A stretch of 64,000 nt of DNA from Thermoactinomyces daqus (GTDB taxonomy: Bacteria; Bacillota; Bacilli; Thermoactinomycetales; Thermoactinomycetaceae), in NCBI RefSeq assembly GCF_000763315.1, contig NZ_JPST01000012.1:1-64000 (forward strand), given 5' to 3'. The position numbers were made by a program, and so were the translations under genes. The notes beneath the pieces are model-generated. The model was given only the letters and a program-made list of their open reading frames with translations. It had not been told where the DNA came from and did no database searches. Of the stretch, positions 24,722-32,551 are shown piece after piece (position 1 is the stretch's first letter; each line of letters opens with the position of its first letter).

Positions 24722-26101
24722 ATGAGAACGGTATTTCAGCGATGGATCATTGCCCTGCTCCTTTCCCTCGTCGGAGCCGGGATGTTATACAGCGGTCATG
24801 CCTATGCAGGCGGGGGCAGTTTTAACGTTCCCCAGGTGAATGACCATTTTGACCAGGTTAAGCAAGGGCCGACGCCGGTCAAAGAGTCCCTTGTGACCAA
24901 GTCCCAATCTTCCGGGAATAAACCGGGGATGTGGAATTCGTTCAAAAACGCTTGTTCCAACGCCTGGAACAGCTTCAAAAACGGGGTTGCCACAGCATGG
25001 AACTGGACGAAGGAAAAAGCAACCCAAACGTGGAACTGGATTAAAGCCACCGTAACACGAATCACCATGGCCACAGTAATTACCTTGGCCTTCGTTTTTG
25101 GCCTGTATATGCGCTTCCAGCGGGCGGTGAACAACGCGATCATCAACTTCGGCAAAACCTTGCTCAACTGGGGCCGGACGGGGGTTGAAAAAACATACAA
25201 CTATGGGAAAAGCATCGCCGATCCCCCGGTTGATAACAGCACGCCGTATGGAATATTGGATGATGAGCTGCCAAGTGATAAGGATTTGGCTTATGCTTCG
25301 CAGTTGGCTTATTTTAATAAACTTTCAGGGGATTTAGTGCATGATAAACTTGGTTCAGATTGGGATATCGGTGAACATATTAATTTACCAAACGATCTTC
25401 AAGCATACGTTTTTCAAAATGACAAGACAAATCAGGTTATTATCGCCTTCCGGGGAACGCAGGAACTACAGGATATCCTGGATGCGGACAGGCATATTGC
25501 TTTGGGGGATGATATCTTTAACGATCAAGCGATTGCTGCCCGCAAATTTGTGGAAAAGCAACTTCATAAAAGGGCATATCGCGGTTACCGGTTTGTGTTA
25601 ACGGGTCATTCGCTTGGAGGGTATTTGGCCGATGATTGCGGGGCCAGGTATCGCATTCCCACAGTTACCTTTAACGCTCCGGGGAAAAATCTTTACCCCA
25701 ATACCAATGCTTCAATCCTTATCGGTGGGCTGGCCGGTCCGCTCAATGAGCGGTTCAGATATTTCATTAATATGTTAAGTCCGGAAAATCGAAAAGAAGC
25801 GGTAAACGAAAAACTGGGGAATTACGATAAGCTAATCCGCAACTACCGGTTTGACGACGATGTGGTTGGCTCTCTCGGTTATCGTCCGGGAACCACGTAT
25901 GACATCAGCAGAGAAGGAGAAAAAATCGAAGATAAAGGGTTAGATAATCACATTTGGGATTCAAACCCGATTGGTGATATTGTTGAAGGGAGCCACAGCA
26001 TCAAAAATTTCACCGGCTATGATGATAAGCATGGTAAGGAGATTGATACACCGATTCTGAAACTTTTCGACAAAGACGGAAATCTTGTCAAACGAAAATA
26101 A
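24722..26101 (+). CDS. Exported membrane protein with C-terminal class-3 lipase domain
   Basis: 459 residues in three parts. A signal peptide with AYA cleavage near residue 30; then a Trp-rich amphipathic repeat (W-N-S-F-K-N, W-N-W about 75-110) and a membrane helix (about 116-135); then, from about 180, an alpha/beta hydrolase of the lipase class-3 kind: VIIAFRGTQELQDI, nucleophile Ser297 in GHSLGGYLA, an Asp in DDDVVG near 382, and a His in DNHIW or GSHSI. It would act on lipids outside the cell. Genomic position next to a WXG100 gene and above two lipoproteins suggests a type VII-linked lipase effector. Confidence 0.82.
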   Translation: MRTVFQRWIIALLLSLVGAGMLYSGHAYAGGGSFNVPQVNDHFDQVKQGPTPVKESLVTKSQSSGNKPGMWNSFKNACSNAWNSFKNGVATAWNWTKEKATQTWNWIKATVTRITMATVITLAFVFGLYMRFQRAVNNAIINFGKTLLNWGRTGVEKTYNYGKSIADPPVDNSTPYGILDDELPSDKDLAYASQLAYFNKLSGDLVHDKLGSDWDIGEHINLPNDLQAYVFQNDKTNQVIIAFRGTQELQDILDADRHIALGDDIFNDQAIAARKFVEKQLHKRAYRGYRFVLTGHSLGGYLADDCGARYRIPTVTFNAPGKNLYPNTNASILIGGLAGPLNERFRYFINMLSPENRKEAVNEKLGNYDKLIRNYRFDDDVVGSLGYRPGTTYDISREGEKIEDKGLDNHIWDSNPIGDIVEGSHSIKNFTGYDDKHGKEIDTPILKLFDKDGNLVKRK

Positions 26102-26114
26102 AGGATGTGAAGGC

Positions 26115-26870
26115 ATGCAAAATACTTGGAGGAGATTGGGAACCAGTGTCGGTACAATCATCGTGCTCCTGATGCTGATGCTTCTGGTTAGTGGTTGCAC
26201 CTCCGAATCTATTTTGCCAAAGGATGAGTCTTACATGACCCAAACAGAAGAAAAAAAGGTAAAAGAAGCAGCGATCCAGTATATTAAAAACAGGTACAAT
26301 AAGGGATTTGAAGTCAAGCAGGTTAGTAAAGACCATGTCTTCGGCGGTTATTACATTATTGAAGGATATATGGAGGATGGCAAGAATACGCAGGTTTATA
26401 TTACGGGAAATCCCCCAAATGATTTTGATGATACGTATGTAGCCAGGTTGTGGGAGAATGAATTAGAGCCACGGATCAAAGGGATTGCAGAGCAAAGCTT
26501 TGATTTGAGACTAATGAAGCCGGTTGGCTACAGCTCTGGTAAAAAGAGGGCGAAATATACAGGGGAGGTACCCTCAGTCTATGAAGTATTGAAAAATGGC
26601 GGGGATCAGGACTTTGAATTGAATTTGGATTTGGGAGTGTATCCGCATAATGGAAAATTTGAGGAGGACATCTCCAAGTTTCTAAATGAGTTGAGAAAGA
26701 TGAATTTTAATAATGTCACAATCACGGTATATGTATATAAAGATGAACTTAAAAACGCACCGAAAAATGCAGACAGCGACAATTATCTAATATACCGTTA
26801 CAATATATCAGGAGATATTCAAAAAATCGATATCAACAATCTGGATCAGTATAAGACGGATTTAAGATAG
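26115..26870 (+). CDS. Lipoprotein of the lipase-neighbour family, copy 1
   Basis: 252 residues. ATG 26115 (AAGGATGTGAAGG site) gives a lipoprotein signal with lipobox LVSGC at about 35. The rest is unknown but shared with the next gene: SILPKDESYMTQ, TGNPPNDFDDTYVA and the end SGDIQKIDINNLDQYKT. Two near-identical anchored lipoproteins directly below a lipase toxin fit immunity proteins of the TilA type; this is inference from context. Confidence 0.78.
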   Translation: MQNTWRRLGTSVGTIIVLLMLMLLVSGCTSESILPKDESYMTQTEEKKVKEAAIQYIKNRYNKGFEVKQVSKDHVFGGYYIIEGYMEDGKNTQVYITGNPPNDFDDTYVARLWENELEPRIKGIAEQSFDLRLMKPVGYSSGKKRAKYTGEVPSVYEVLKNGGDQDFELNLDLGVYPHNGKFEEDISKFLNELRKMNFNNVTITVYVYKDELKNAPKNADSDNYLIYRYNISGDIQKIDINNLDQYKTDLR

Positions 26871-26919
26871 TTTGCAGTAAGGAAGCAAGTAGTCAGTACA
26901 CAACTTTACAGACCCCATT

Positions 26920-26953
26920 GGACAGAGTAGCTCAGATCGCTCTGTCCTTTTTT
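26920..26953 (+). terminator. Terminator after lipoprotein copy 1
   Basis: GGACAGAG / CTCTGTCC with six T. A near-copy of this hairpin follows copy 2, so the terminator was duplicated with the gene. Confidence 0.85.
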
Positions 26954-26992
26954 CTGGTTCAAAATATATGTAGTGAATAAGGATGTGAACAC

Positions 26993-27751
26993 ATGAAAAA
27001 GCCATGGGGACGATTGAGACTAGGTGTTGTTGCCATCATCATGCTCCTGATGCTGGCAATCCTGGTGAGCGGTTGCAGCAAGGAAACTCTATTGCCAAAG
27101 GATGAGTCTTACATGACCCAAGCGGAAGAAAAAAAGGTAAAGGAAGCAGTAATTGATTACATTCAAAAGAGATATAATAAAAACTTTGAGGTTCAACAGA
27201 TTGATAAAGATCATCTTTTTGGTGCCGATTATACCATTCGAGGTAAAATTAAAGACGGAAAAGATACAATTATTTATGTGACGGGAAATCCCCCAAATGA
27301 CTTTCAAGATACGTATGTGCCCCAACTATGGACAGATGAATTGGAGCCACGCATCACAAAATACGCTAAGGAAACCATGGATTTCAGATTGATGAAAAAT
27401 ATCGTATACGGAGATGGAACGAAGAAGACAACTTACACAGGAGAGATTCCGTCCGTGTATGATGTATTAAAAAATGGTGGGGATAAGGATTTTACATTAA
27501 CTTTGTCGATCGAGATTTATGATCATCATGGGCAGTCCCAAGCCGAGATCTCCAAGTTTTTAAACGAGCTTAAAAAAATGAACTTAAACGAAGTAATTAT
27601 CGAGATCTTTGTCTATGATGACAAACTTAAAACCATCTCAAAAAAAACAGACACTGATAATTATGCGATATACCGTTATAACATTTCCGGGGATATTCAA
27701 AAAATCGATATCAACAATCTGGATCAATATAAGACGGTGATTAAACATTAA
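26993..27751 (+). CDS. Lipoprotein of the lipase-neighbour family, copy 2
   Basis: 252 residues, same length and about 55% identical to copy 1 by eye. Lipobox LVSGC near residue 27; shared LLPKDESYMTQ and the identical end RYNISGDIQKIDINNLDQYK. The AAGGATGTGAACAC ribosome region is also shared. A recent tandem duplication with divergence, as seen for immunity arrays. Confidence 0.78.
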   Translation: MKKPWGRLRLGVVAIIMLLMLAILVSGCSKETLLPKDESYMTQAEEKKVKEAVIDYIQKRYNKNFEVQQIDKDHLFGADYTIRGKIKDGKDTIIYVTGNPPNDFQDTYVPQLWTDELEPRITKYAKETMDFRLMKNIVYGDGTKKTTYTGEIPSVYDVLKNGGDKDFTLTLSIEIYDHHGQSQAEISKFLNELKKMNLNEVIIEIFVYDDKLKTISKKTDTDNYAIYRYNISGDIQKIDINNLDQYKTVIKH

Positions 27752-27781
27752 GAGTAGACTCTTCATACAAAAACAACTATT

Positions 27782-27815
27782 GACAGAGCAGTTCGAATCG
27801 TTCTGTCCTTTTTTC
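27782..27815 (+). terminator. Terminator after lipoprotein copy 2
   Basis: GACAGAg/ TCTGTC hairpin plus T-run, matching the one at 26920. Confidence 0.8.
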
Positions 27816-27817
27816 TT

Positions 27818-27920
27818 GTTCCAAATTGATACAAGAGACCTTATTCCTCAACATGTCATGGAGTTAAAAGAGGCGATTGAAAAAGAGGGAATTTCAGCCC
27901 GAATTATATGGTATCCGTAG
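27818..27920 (+). pseudogene. Orphan C-terminal reading-frame fragment
   Basis: Right after the terminator the frame QIDTRDLIPQHVMELKEAI...IIWYP-stop reads like the end of a larger protein, with no start or upstream part. Ends such as 'ELK..IEKEGISARIIW' occur in C-terminal toxin tips, but I cannot name the family. It may be what remained when the lipoprotein cassette replaced the rest of a gene. Confidence 0.4.
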
Positions 27921-27935
27921 AAAAGAGGAATAACA

Positions 27936-28443
27936 ATGCCAACACTTAATAAAGAAGAAATGATAATCAGTTGGAGTCACATCGACTATGGATCGAAACA
28001 ATTGGGAAAAAAGGAAAAAATTATGCGTGGATGAAATAGACTTTCGCGATATAGACTTAACGAAATACCCAGTAGATCAAGCTTATATGACTGCGTGTAT
28101 ATTTGACGGGATGAATTTAAATAACAAAGATATGTTTGCGTCATTAATTTGTTCTTCCACATTCCGATCAGCGAATCTGGAATATGCTGATTTCTATAAA
28201 GCGGATGTGTCTTATGTAGATTTTACAAATGCCGATGCTCAAAATGCAAGGTTTGCTAAATGTGAGTGTATTGAAACCGTGTTCGCCAAAACGGATTTGA
28301 CGAATGCCAGCCTTTTTGATCATGCGGATTTCCGTGAAAAAGTATTAATATTGGTACTCCCGAAAATCCGATACTTCGAAGATGAAAAAGCAAGAGAGTG
28401 GTTAATCAGCTACAGTCTCACAGCAGGGGAAAAGAACGGATAA
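27936..28443 (+). pseudogene. Pentapeptide-repeat protein, probably frameshifted near its start
   Basis: The intact part (27988-28443, 151 residues) contains a right-handed repeat core of A(D/N)LXX-like units: IDFRDIDL, ANLEYADFYKADVSYVDF, ADAQNARF, KTDLTNASLFDHADF. A better ribosome site (AGAGGAA) and an ATG lie at 27936 in another frame, which runs 32 codons to a TGA at 28030. The two frames meet in poly-A runs (28004-28020), so one indel may have split the gene. Small pentapeptide proteins of this type often serve as toxin immunity proteins. If unsplit, ATG 27988 would be the start. Confidence 0.65.
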
Positions 28444-28545
28444 CGGAGGGAGTCTCAGGCCGGCGAGCCTAGGGACTGAGGAGCAAACAGATGAAGCGGG
28501 CGAGGTTTGCCGTTTGATTGATAGCATGAAGATCTCCTTACAGAA

Positions 28546-28583
28546 AAACACGCATGGATGAGAAAGTCCCATGCATGTTTTGG
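28546..28583. terminator. Terminator between converging genes
   Basis: Arms AAACACGCATGG / CCATGCATGTTT with T-rich flank, located between the pentapeptide gene and the converging PGA hydrolase gene. Confidence 0.65.
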
Positions 28584-28585
28584 TT

Positions 28586-29569
28586 TTAATAGACAAGGCC
28601 TCCGTAGATCCAGGAGGGGTGTCCAGAAACGTTCACGATTTTTATTTTATAGTAGCCGGTTGGGAGGCCGGTGGAATAGCTGAACCGTTTGTGGCCAACA
28701 GCTTCGGCCGAGTGGGATAACACGAGTTTTCCGTTTTGGTCATAAAAATCAAAGCGAATTTTTTCTTTTTGGCTCGGATCAATGGGGCTTTGGACGCCTT
28801 TCAGGTAATCGTCACCGGTCAGATAAAACGGATTGCCACCGTTGAGCCAAATGGAGTTGGAAAAGTTGTCGCTCCCAAATTCATAGGTTCTGCCATCCGG
28901 ATGGGAGGAGGAGGCAGAGATGGCTGCACGGACGGCATCAGCAAATTTTTGCATCTTGGCAGAATCGTTCAGGAGCTCATCGCGCTGGGCTGTGGTGAGT
29001 TCCATCTGCGCTCCTTGGAGAATCCGATTCTTATTGGCGATGTTTTCCGGGTGGTTCCCGTTGAGATTGTCAGGGGCATTCTCGACACGGAAACCGGCGG
29101 CAGTCAACCGCTCTGAGAGATTGCTCATTAAATTTTGGTTGAGTCCTCCCATGTAAACGATTTTTTCCGTGCCCTTGGCTCCATGGAGAGAAACGATGCG
29201 GTTTTTTTGTGCCGTCATTTGCAGGGCGGTTGGTTCATCGTAGTGGGAAGCGGTTAAATGTAAATCGTTCCGGTCATCGTTATTGGTGTCTTTATAAATG
29301 TTTGCCTTAAATATGTAGTAACTGTAATCGTCCTGCGCGATTGCTTTTGCCAGTTGATCGGTTCCCTTCTCGATCCTTCCGCCATGAATGGCCAGAATCA
29401 GCACATCGTTTGGTTTCGACTGGGTTTCAATCGTATAATCCGTGCCCTGTTTATAGTGCGATGACAGTTCCGCATAATTGGCATAGATATCGGTTGCAGC
29501 CAGGGCTTGCGGGACTGATGGCCAGAAGACGGCCAATGAAGAAAGAAGAGGCAAAATGAATTTTTTCAT
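28586..29569 (-). CDS. Secreted poly-gamma-glutamate hydrolase family protein
   Basis: 327 residues: signal peptide (MKKFILPLLSSLAVFWPSVPQ, AAA cut near 24), then the zinc-peptidase-like fold of phage-type PGA hydrolases: VLILAIHGGRIEKGTDQLA, then LTASHYDEP and LVSLHGAKG, GGLNQNLM. The C-terminal about 90 residues (from FDFYDQNGKLVLSH) form a separate beta domain not needed for the fold. It would degrade extracellular poly-gamma-glutamate, either foreign capsule or own. ATG after AAAGGAGATTCGG. Stands alone. Confidence 0.85.
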   Translation of the reverse strand: MKKFILPLLSSLAVFWPSVPQALAATDIYANYAELSSHYKQGTDYTIETQSKPNDVLILAIHGGRIEKGTDQLAKAIAQDDYSYYIFKANIYKDTNNDDRNDLHLTASHYDEPTALQMTAQKNRIVSLHGAKGTEKIVYMGGLNQNLMSNLSERLTAAGFRVENAPDNLNGNHPENIANKNRILQGAQMELTTAQRDELLNDSAKMQKFADAVRAAISASSSHPDGRTYEFGSDNFSNSIWLNGGNPFYLTGDDYLKGVQSPIDPSQKEKIRFDFYDQNGKLVLSHSAEAVGHKRFSYSTGLPTGYYKIKIVNVSGHPSWIYGGLVY

Positions 29570-30007
29570 CCGAATCTCCTTTCATTTATTTATGAATGAT
29601 AAAAGTATAATATATTTTTTAATTCTGATAAATACATGTTGTTCAGTTGATGAAAAATGTTCAAAATTCATGCTGGCAGCGTTTTCGCCGCAAGTCGGCA
29701 TGTTTGTGTTGAAAAATTCATGGCCGGCAGGAATGTCATCAAACAGACGAAAGGATGTTGGATGGCCGGAAATATCCTGGCCCCAACATCCCTTGAGGAA
29801 ATGTCTGACCGATGGTTGAGAACTCGGCAGGAGGTTGTTTTTGAGTCACAAGTCCCGACTGATGCGGGAAATGTTTTTGAAGGAGGAAAAATGGGTCGCG
29901 ACTTTGCAAATTGTGACAAAGATCGGCTTAATTCGGATTTGGCGTGGCTATTGCATGATACGGGAGGGAATCCGGTGCGAAGTTCATTTGTGTAGCTGTT
30001 TTTCTAA
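29570..30007. other. Intergenic region, possible tiny ORF
   Basis: 440 bases. On the plus strand an ATG at 29891 has a perfect AAGGAGGAAAA site and gives MGRDFANCDKDRLNSDLAW.. (34 residues, stop 29995), but nothing else supports it. No known RNA motif seen. Confidence 0.35.
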
Positions 30008-30148
30008 TTAACATCCAAATCCTCCGCAGATAAAGACAAAGATCGTGGCGATGACGAGCAGGAAGATCAGCAGGCTTCTCCAGCCAAATCCGTAACCGTA
30101 GCACGACCCGTAACAGGAACTGTAACACGAACCGCATGAAGCACCCAT
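30008..30148 (-). CDS. YjcZ family tiny sporulation protein, Cys-rich N-terminus (46 aa)
   Basis: Frame MGASCGSCYSSCYGSCYGYG FGWRSLLIFLLVIATIFVFI CGGFGC, behind GGGGGTGAAACGA. The membrane segment is almost identical to that of the 35-aa copy at 13888, but the N-terminus is a CxSCYG repeat and the end adds Cys. Likely a spore protein that is cross-linked by disulfides; function unknown. Confidence 0.85.
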   Translation of the reverse strand: MGASCGSCYSSCYGSCYGYGFGWRSLLIFLLVIATIFVFICGGFGC

Positions 30149-30465
30149 TCGTTTCACCCCCTAACGGTAATTTCGGTATATCATATTTGACCATGACAAA
30201 AAACGACTGTGCATTCTCCTATTTTTTGTAAAAAATGTCCTGGCAGGGGAAGAGGGAGGCTGTTCACAAGCTTAAAAGCAATTGGAGAAGTCCGGCGAGG
30301 AGGGGAAATGAAGGGGATCAGTGTGTGGGATGGAAAGACGGCGCCGGCGTTGCAAGTGTGGTTAAATGGTTTTGAAAACCTTGGGGCAATTTTCTGCCGG
30401 TTTGTCGTATGATTGAATTAAGCCAGCGGCGGTTGAGGATATCCATTGGATTTGGGGAGAAGAAT
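30149..30465. other. Intergenic region
   Basis: About 320 bases. A 34-codon frame at 30308-30412 has a GGAGGGGAA site (MKGISVWDGKTAPALQ) but no homology I know; otherwise nothing. Confidence 0.35.
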
Positions 30466-31032
30466 ATGAATTTTGTTCATTTGAACCTGATCTGTTGGGG
30501 AATCTTTATCCTGGCCTGGATCGGCGGAGCGATTTACAATCATTATCATGCTCCGGCCGTGCAGCAAAGGCGCCTCCAGTTTGACTGGATGATCCTTCTG
30601 CTTTTCTGGGGTGTGATCCAGTACATTGCTGTCCGGTATCCGGGAGCTTTGGCTTTTCACCTTCTCTGGTTGCAGGTTGTCGGCGCGGTTCTGCTGGCTG
30701 GGTCGACGTTGTTCACTTTATGGGCCAGATGGAAACTGGGGAAAATGTGGGCATCGGTCGCAGTGGTTAAAGAGGCTCACCGATTATGCACGGAAGGGCC
30801 GTACCGAATCACGAGGCATCCGATTTATACCGGAATTATCGGGATGGTGCTTGGCTCTGCGCTCTCGACCGGGGCTGGTGTCTTATTCCTGGGCTTTCTC
30901 GGGATTCTGATCCTTTTCCTGATCCGTATTCGTATTGAAGAGAGGTTGATGGTTCAAACGTTTGGTGAACAGTATCTGGAATACAAAAAACGTGTTCCCC
31001 GACTTATTCCCGGTTTAAAATGGAGAAAATGA
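30466..31032 (+). CDS. Isoprenylcysteine carboxyl methyltransferase-family membrane protein
   Basis: 188 residues with five or so membrane helices. The C-terminal motif TRHPIYTGIIGMVLGSAL followed by IRIEERLMVQTFGEQYLEYKKRVPRLIPG is the ICMT/PEMT active site region that binds S-adenosylmethionine and methylates lipids or small hydrophobic substrates. ATG 30466 follows GGGGAGAAG. Upstream in-frame codons lack a ribosome site. Substrate unknown. Confidence 0.82.
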   Translation: MNFVHLNLICWGIFILAWIGGAIYNHYHAPAVQQRRLQFDWMILLLFWGVIQYIAVRYPGALAFHLLWLQVVGAVLLAGSTLFTLWARWKLGKMWASVAVVKEAHRLCTEGPYRITRHPIYTGIIGMVLGSALSTGAGVLFLGFLGILILFLIRIRIEERLMVQTFGEQYLEYKKRVPRLIPGLKWRK

Positions 31033-31041
31033 CCGCATCCG

Positions 31042-31548
31042 TTATCGAAGCAGTTCTTTAAAGCCGGAGATGACGATTTCGATGGCTTCGATGATCGTAT
31101 GAATGTCTTCGGAAGCGCGCGTTTTTTTCAGCCGGTCGCCGCAACTGACAAAACAGTCGGATAAATGGCTGATGGCAGTTGCCACCTCTTCTGCCATCGG
31201 GTCGGAGTCATCGAGGAAACCATTCTCCCATAACTGATCGAGCATGGCATCCAACTCCAGTACTTCCTCATATGCTTCGTCCACATAAGTCCGGTCCAGC
31301 AGCGCGTTGATCACTTCCCTCGTCACTTCATCCAATTCAAAACTGTTGATCTCCAGATCCATTTCCCCGAGCATGTGGCTCAATTGTTGCGCCGTTTTTA
31401 ACACCTGCCCAGTCTCCGATTGATTTTCCCTCATGATTTGCAATGATTGTTCAAGTTTTTCGATCACCCATTGGACCCTGTCCGGCAAATCGGTCAGCTG
31501 TGCCCAATACCGTTTGTCCAAATGCACGGGTGGCAACGGATCGTTCAC
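31042..31548 (-). CDS. Hypothetical acidic alpha-helical protein (168 aa)
   Basis: Starts at GTG 31548, eight bases after AGGAGG. All-helical and acidic, with heptad-like stretches (LEQSLQIMRENQ, EEVLELDAMLDQLWEN). No signal, membrane helix or domain that I recognise. Converges with the methyltransferase (9-base gap). Probably a real cytosolic protein; function not inferred. Confidence 0.6.
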   Translation of the reverse strand: MNDPLPPVHLDKRYWAQLTDLPDRVQWVIEKLEQSLQIMRENQSETGQVLKTAQQLSHMLGEMDLEINSFELDEVTREVINALLDRTYVDEAYEEVLELDAMLDQLWENGFLDDSDPMAEEVATAISHLSDCFVSCGDRLKKTRASEDIHTIIEAIEIVISGFKELLR

Positions 31549-31715
31549 GGTGAATGCCTCCTCTCTCCTGCTTGGTTCCGCTTTTTGCCATGATCCTCAA
31601 CTTACAAGACGGAGTCAGAACGGATCAGCATGGCAGGTGATACTGACAAATTGTGTTATAATGATTTTGGAATAGAATGACAATGTTTTGATTTCAAATG
31701 GGAAAGGTTGATCCG

Positions 31716-32329
31716 ATGTTTGGAAAAGTTGCCGCCGATGTGTTGGGAATCAGTGATGTCGGAAGTGTGATCAAGCCGGAAAATTACGATAAGGTGGACA
31801 CAGACGATTATGTGCTTCATGAAGATGGCGAGAAAATTTTCTTTCTCATCAAGTCAAAATCGGATGAGTACTGTTTTACGAACAAAGCCCTGATTCATTT
31901 GGATGGTACCAGTGCCACGAGCAAAAAGCGGATGCTTCATCGCTATGATTACCATGCTCACAAAATCGCCAATGTGATGCTGGAAACAGCCGGTTCGATG
32001 ATCTGGATGTTGAGATCAAGTTTACCATGGGTTCCAAACAATATACAATCGATGTGCACAAAAAGCATCTTGAGGAACTTAAGGATTTATACAAAGCGCT
32101 GGTGAAGATTGCGGAACTCTCGCGTGAAAACGAGATTCTTCTGGCATTTGCCAAACAGAGTCTGGAATTGGCCTCCACCACCTTAAGTTCGTTCAAGAAT
32201 GATGATAACAATTTGGTCGAACAGTTTAAAGGACTGAACCAGGCGGCATTTAACTGGCTCGTCGAGACCCGGGAGAAATACCATGTGAAAGACTTTGGCT
32301 TTGTGTTTGAACGCTATATCAACAACTGA
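31716..32329 (+). pseudogene. Bacterial PH-domain protein (YvbH-like), frameshifted
   Basis: The first part from ATG 31716 (MFGKVAADVLGISDVGSVIKPENYD) gives a bacterial PH domain (EDGEKIFFLIKSKSDEYCFTNKALI). Near 31998-32006 the frame runs off into unrelated sequence; the correct continuation DLDVEIKFTMGSKQYTIDVHKKHLEELKDLYKAL lies one frame over and runs to 32329. A single missing base (SID.. expected) would join them into about 204 residues. Either a pseudogene or a sequence error. AGGTTGATCCG upstream, then a terminator at 32338. Confidence 0.82.
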
Positions 32330-32337
32330 CACAGGCA

Positions 32338-32368
32338 GGCCCGCCGCATTTTGGCGGGTGGTTTTTAT
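32338..32368 (+). terminator. Terminator after the PH-domain gene
   Basis: CCCGCC / GGCGGG hairpin plus T-run. Confidence 0.85.
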
Positions 32369-32551
32369 ATCTTTTGCTCTCTTTGGCCCTTGTTTGTATG
32401 TGGGACAAATCCATATTTTAAAATGAATGAATTTTTTAAATAAATTTCCTTATTGGGCAGGAATTTTTGAATCTATTGCTAAATAATAATTATATTGTTG
32501 TTCAGCAGTTCATGGTTGGTTTGCAAAAAAAGCTGAGGGAGGAAGCCGCTG

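Noticed and set aside
28444-28545. Short GC-rich spacer after the pentapeptide gene
   Set aside because: Thought of as tRNA-like or an attachment site, but no cloverleaf or repeat was found.
29657-29995. 112-codon plus-strand frame
   Set aside because: No ribosome site at its start; only the last 34 codons have one (29891), noted as a low-confidence possibility.
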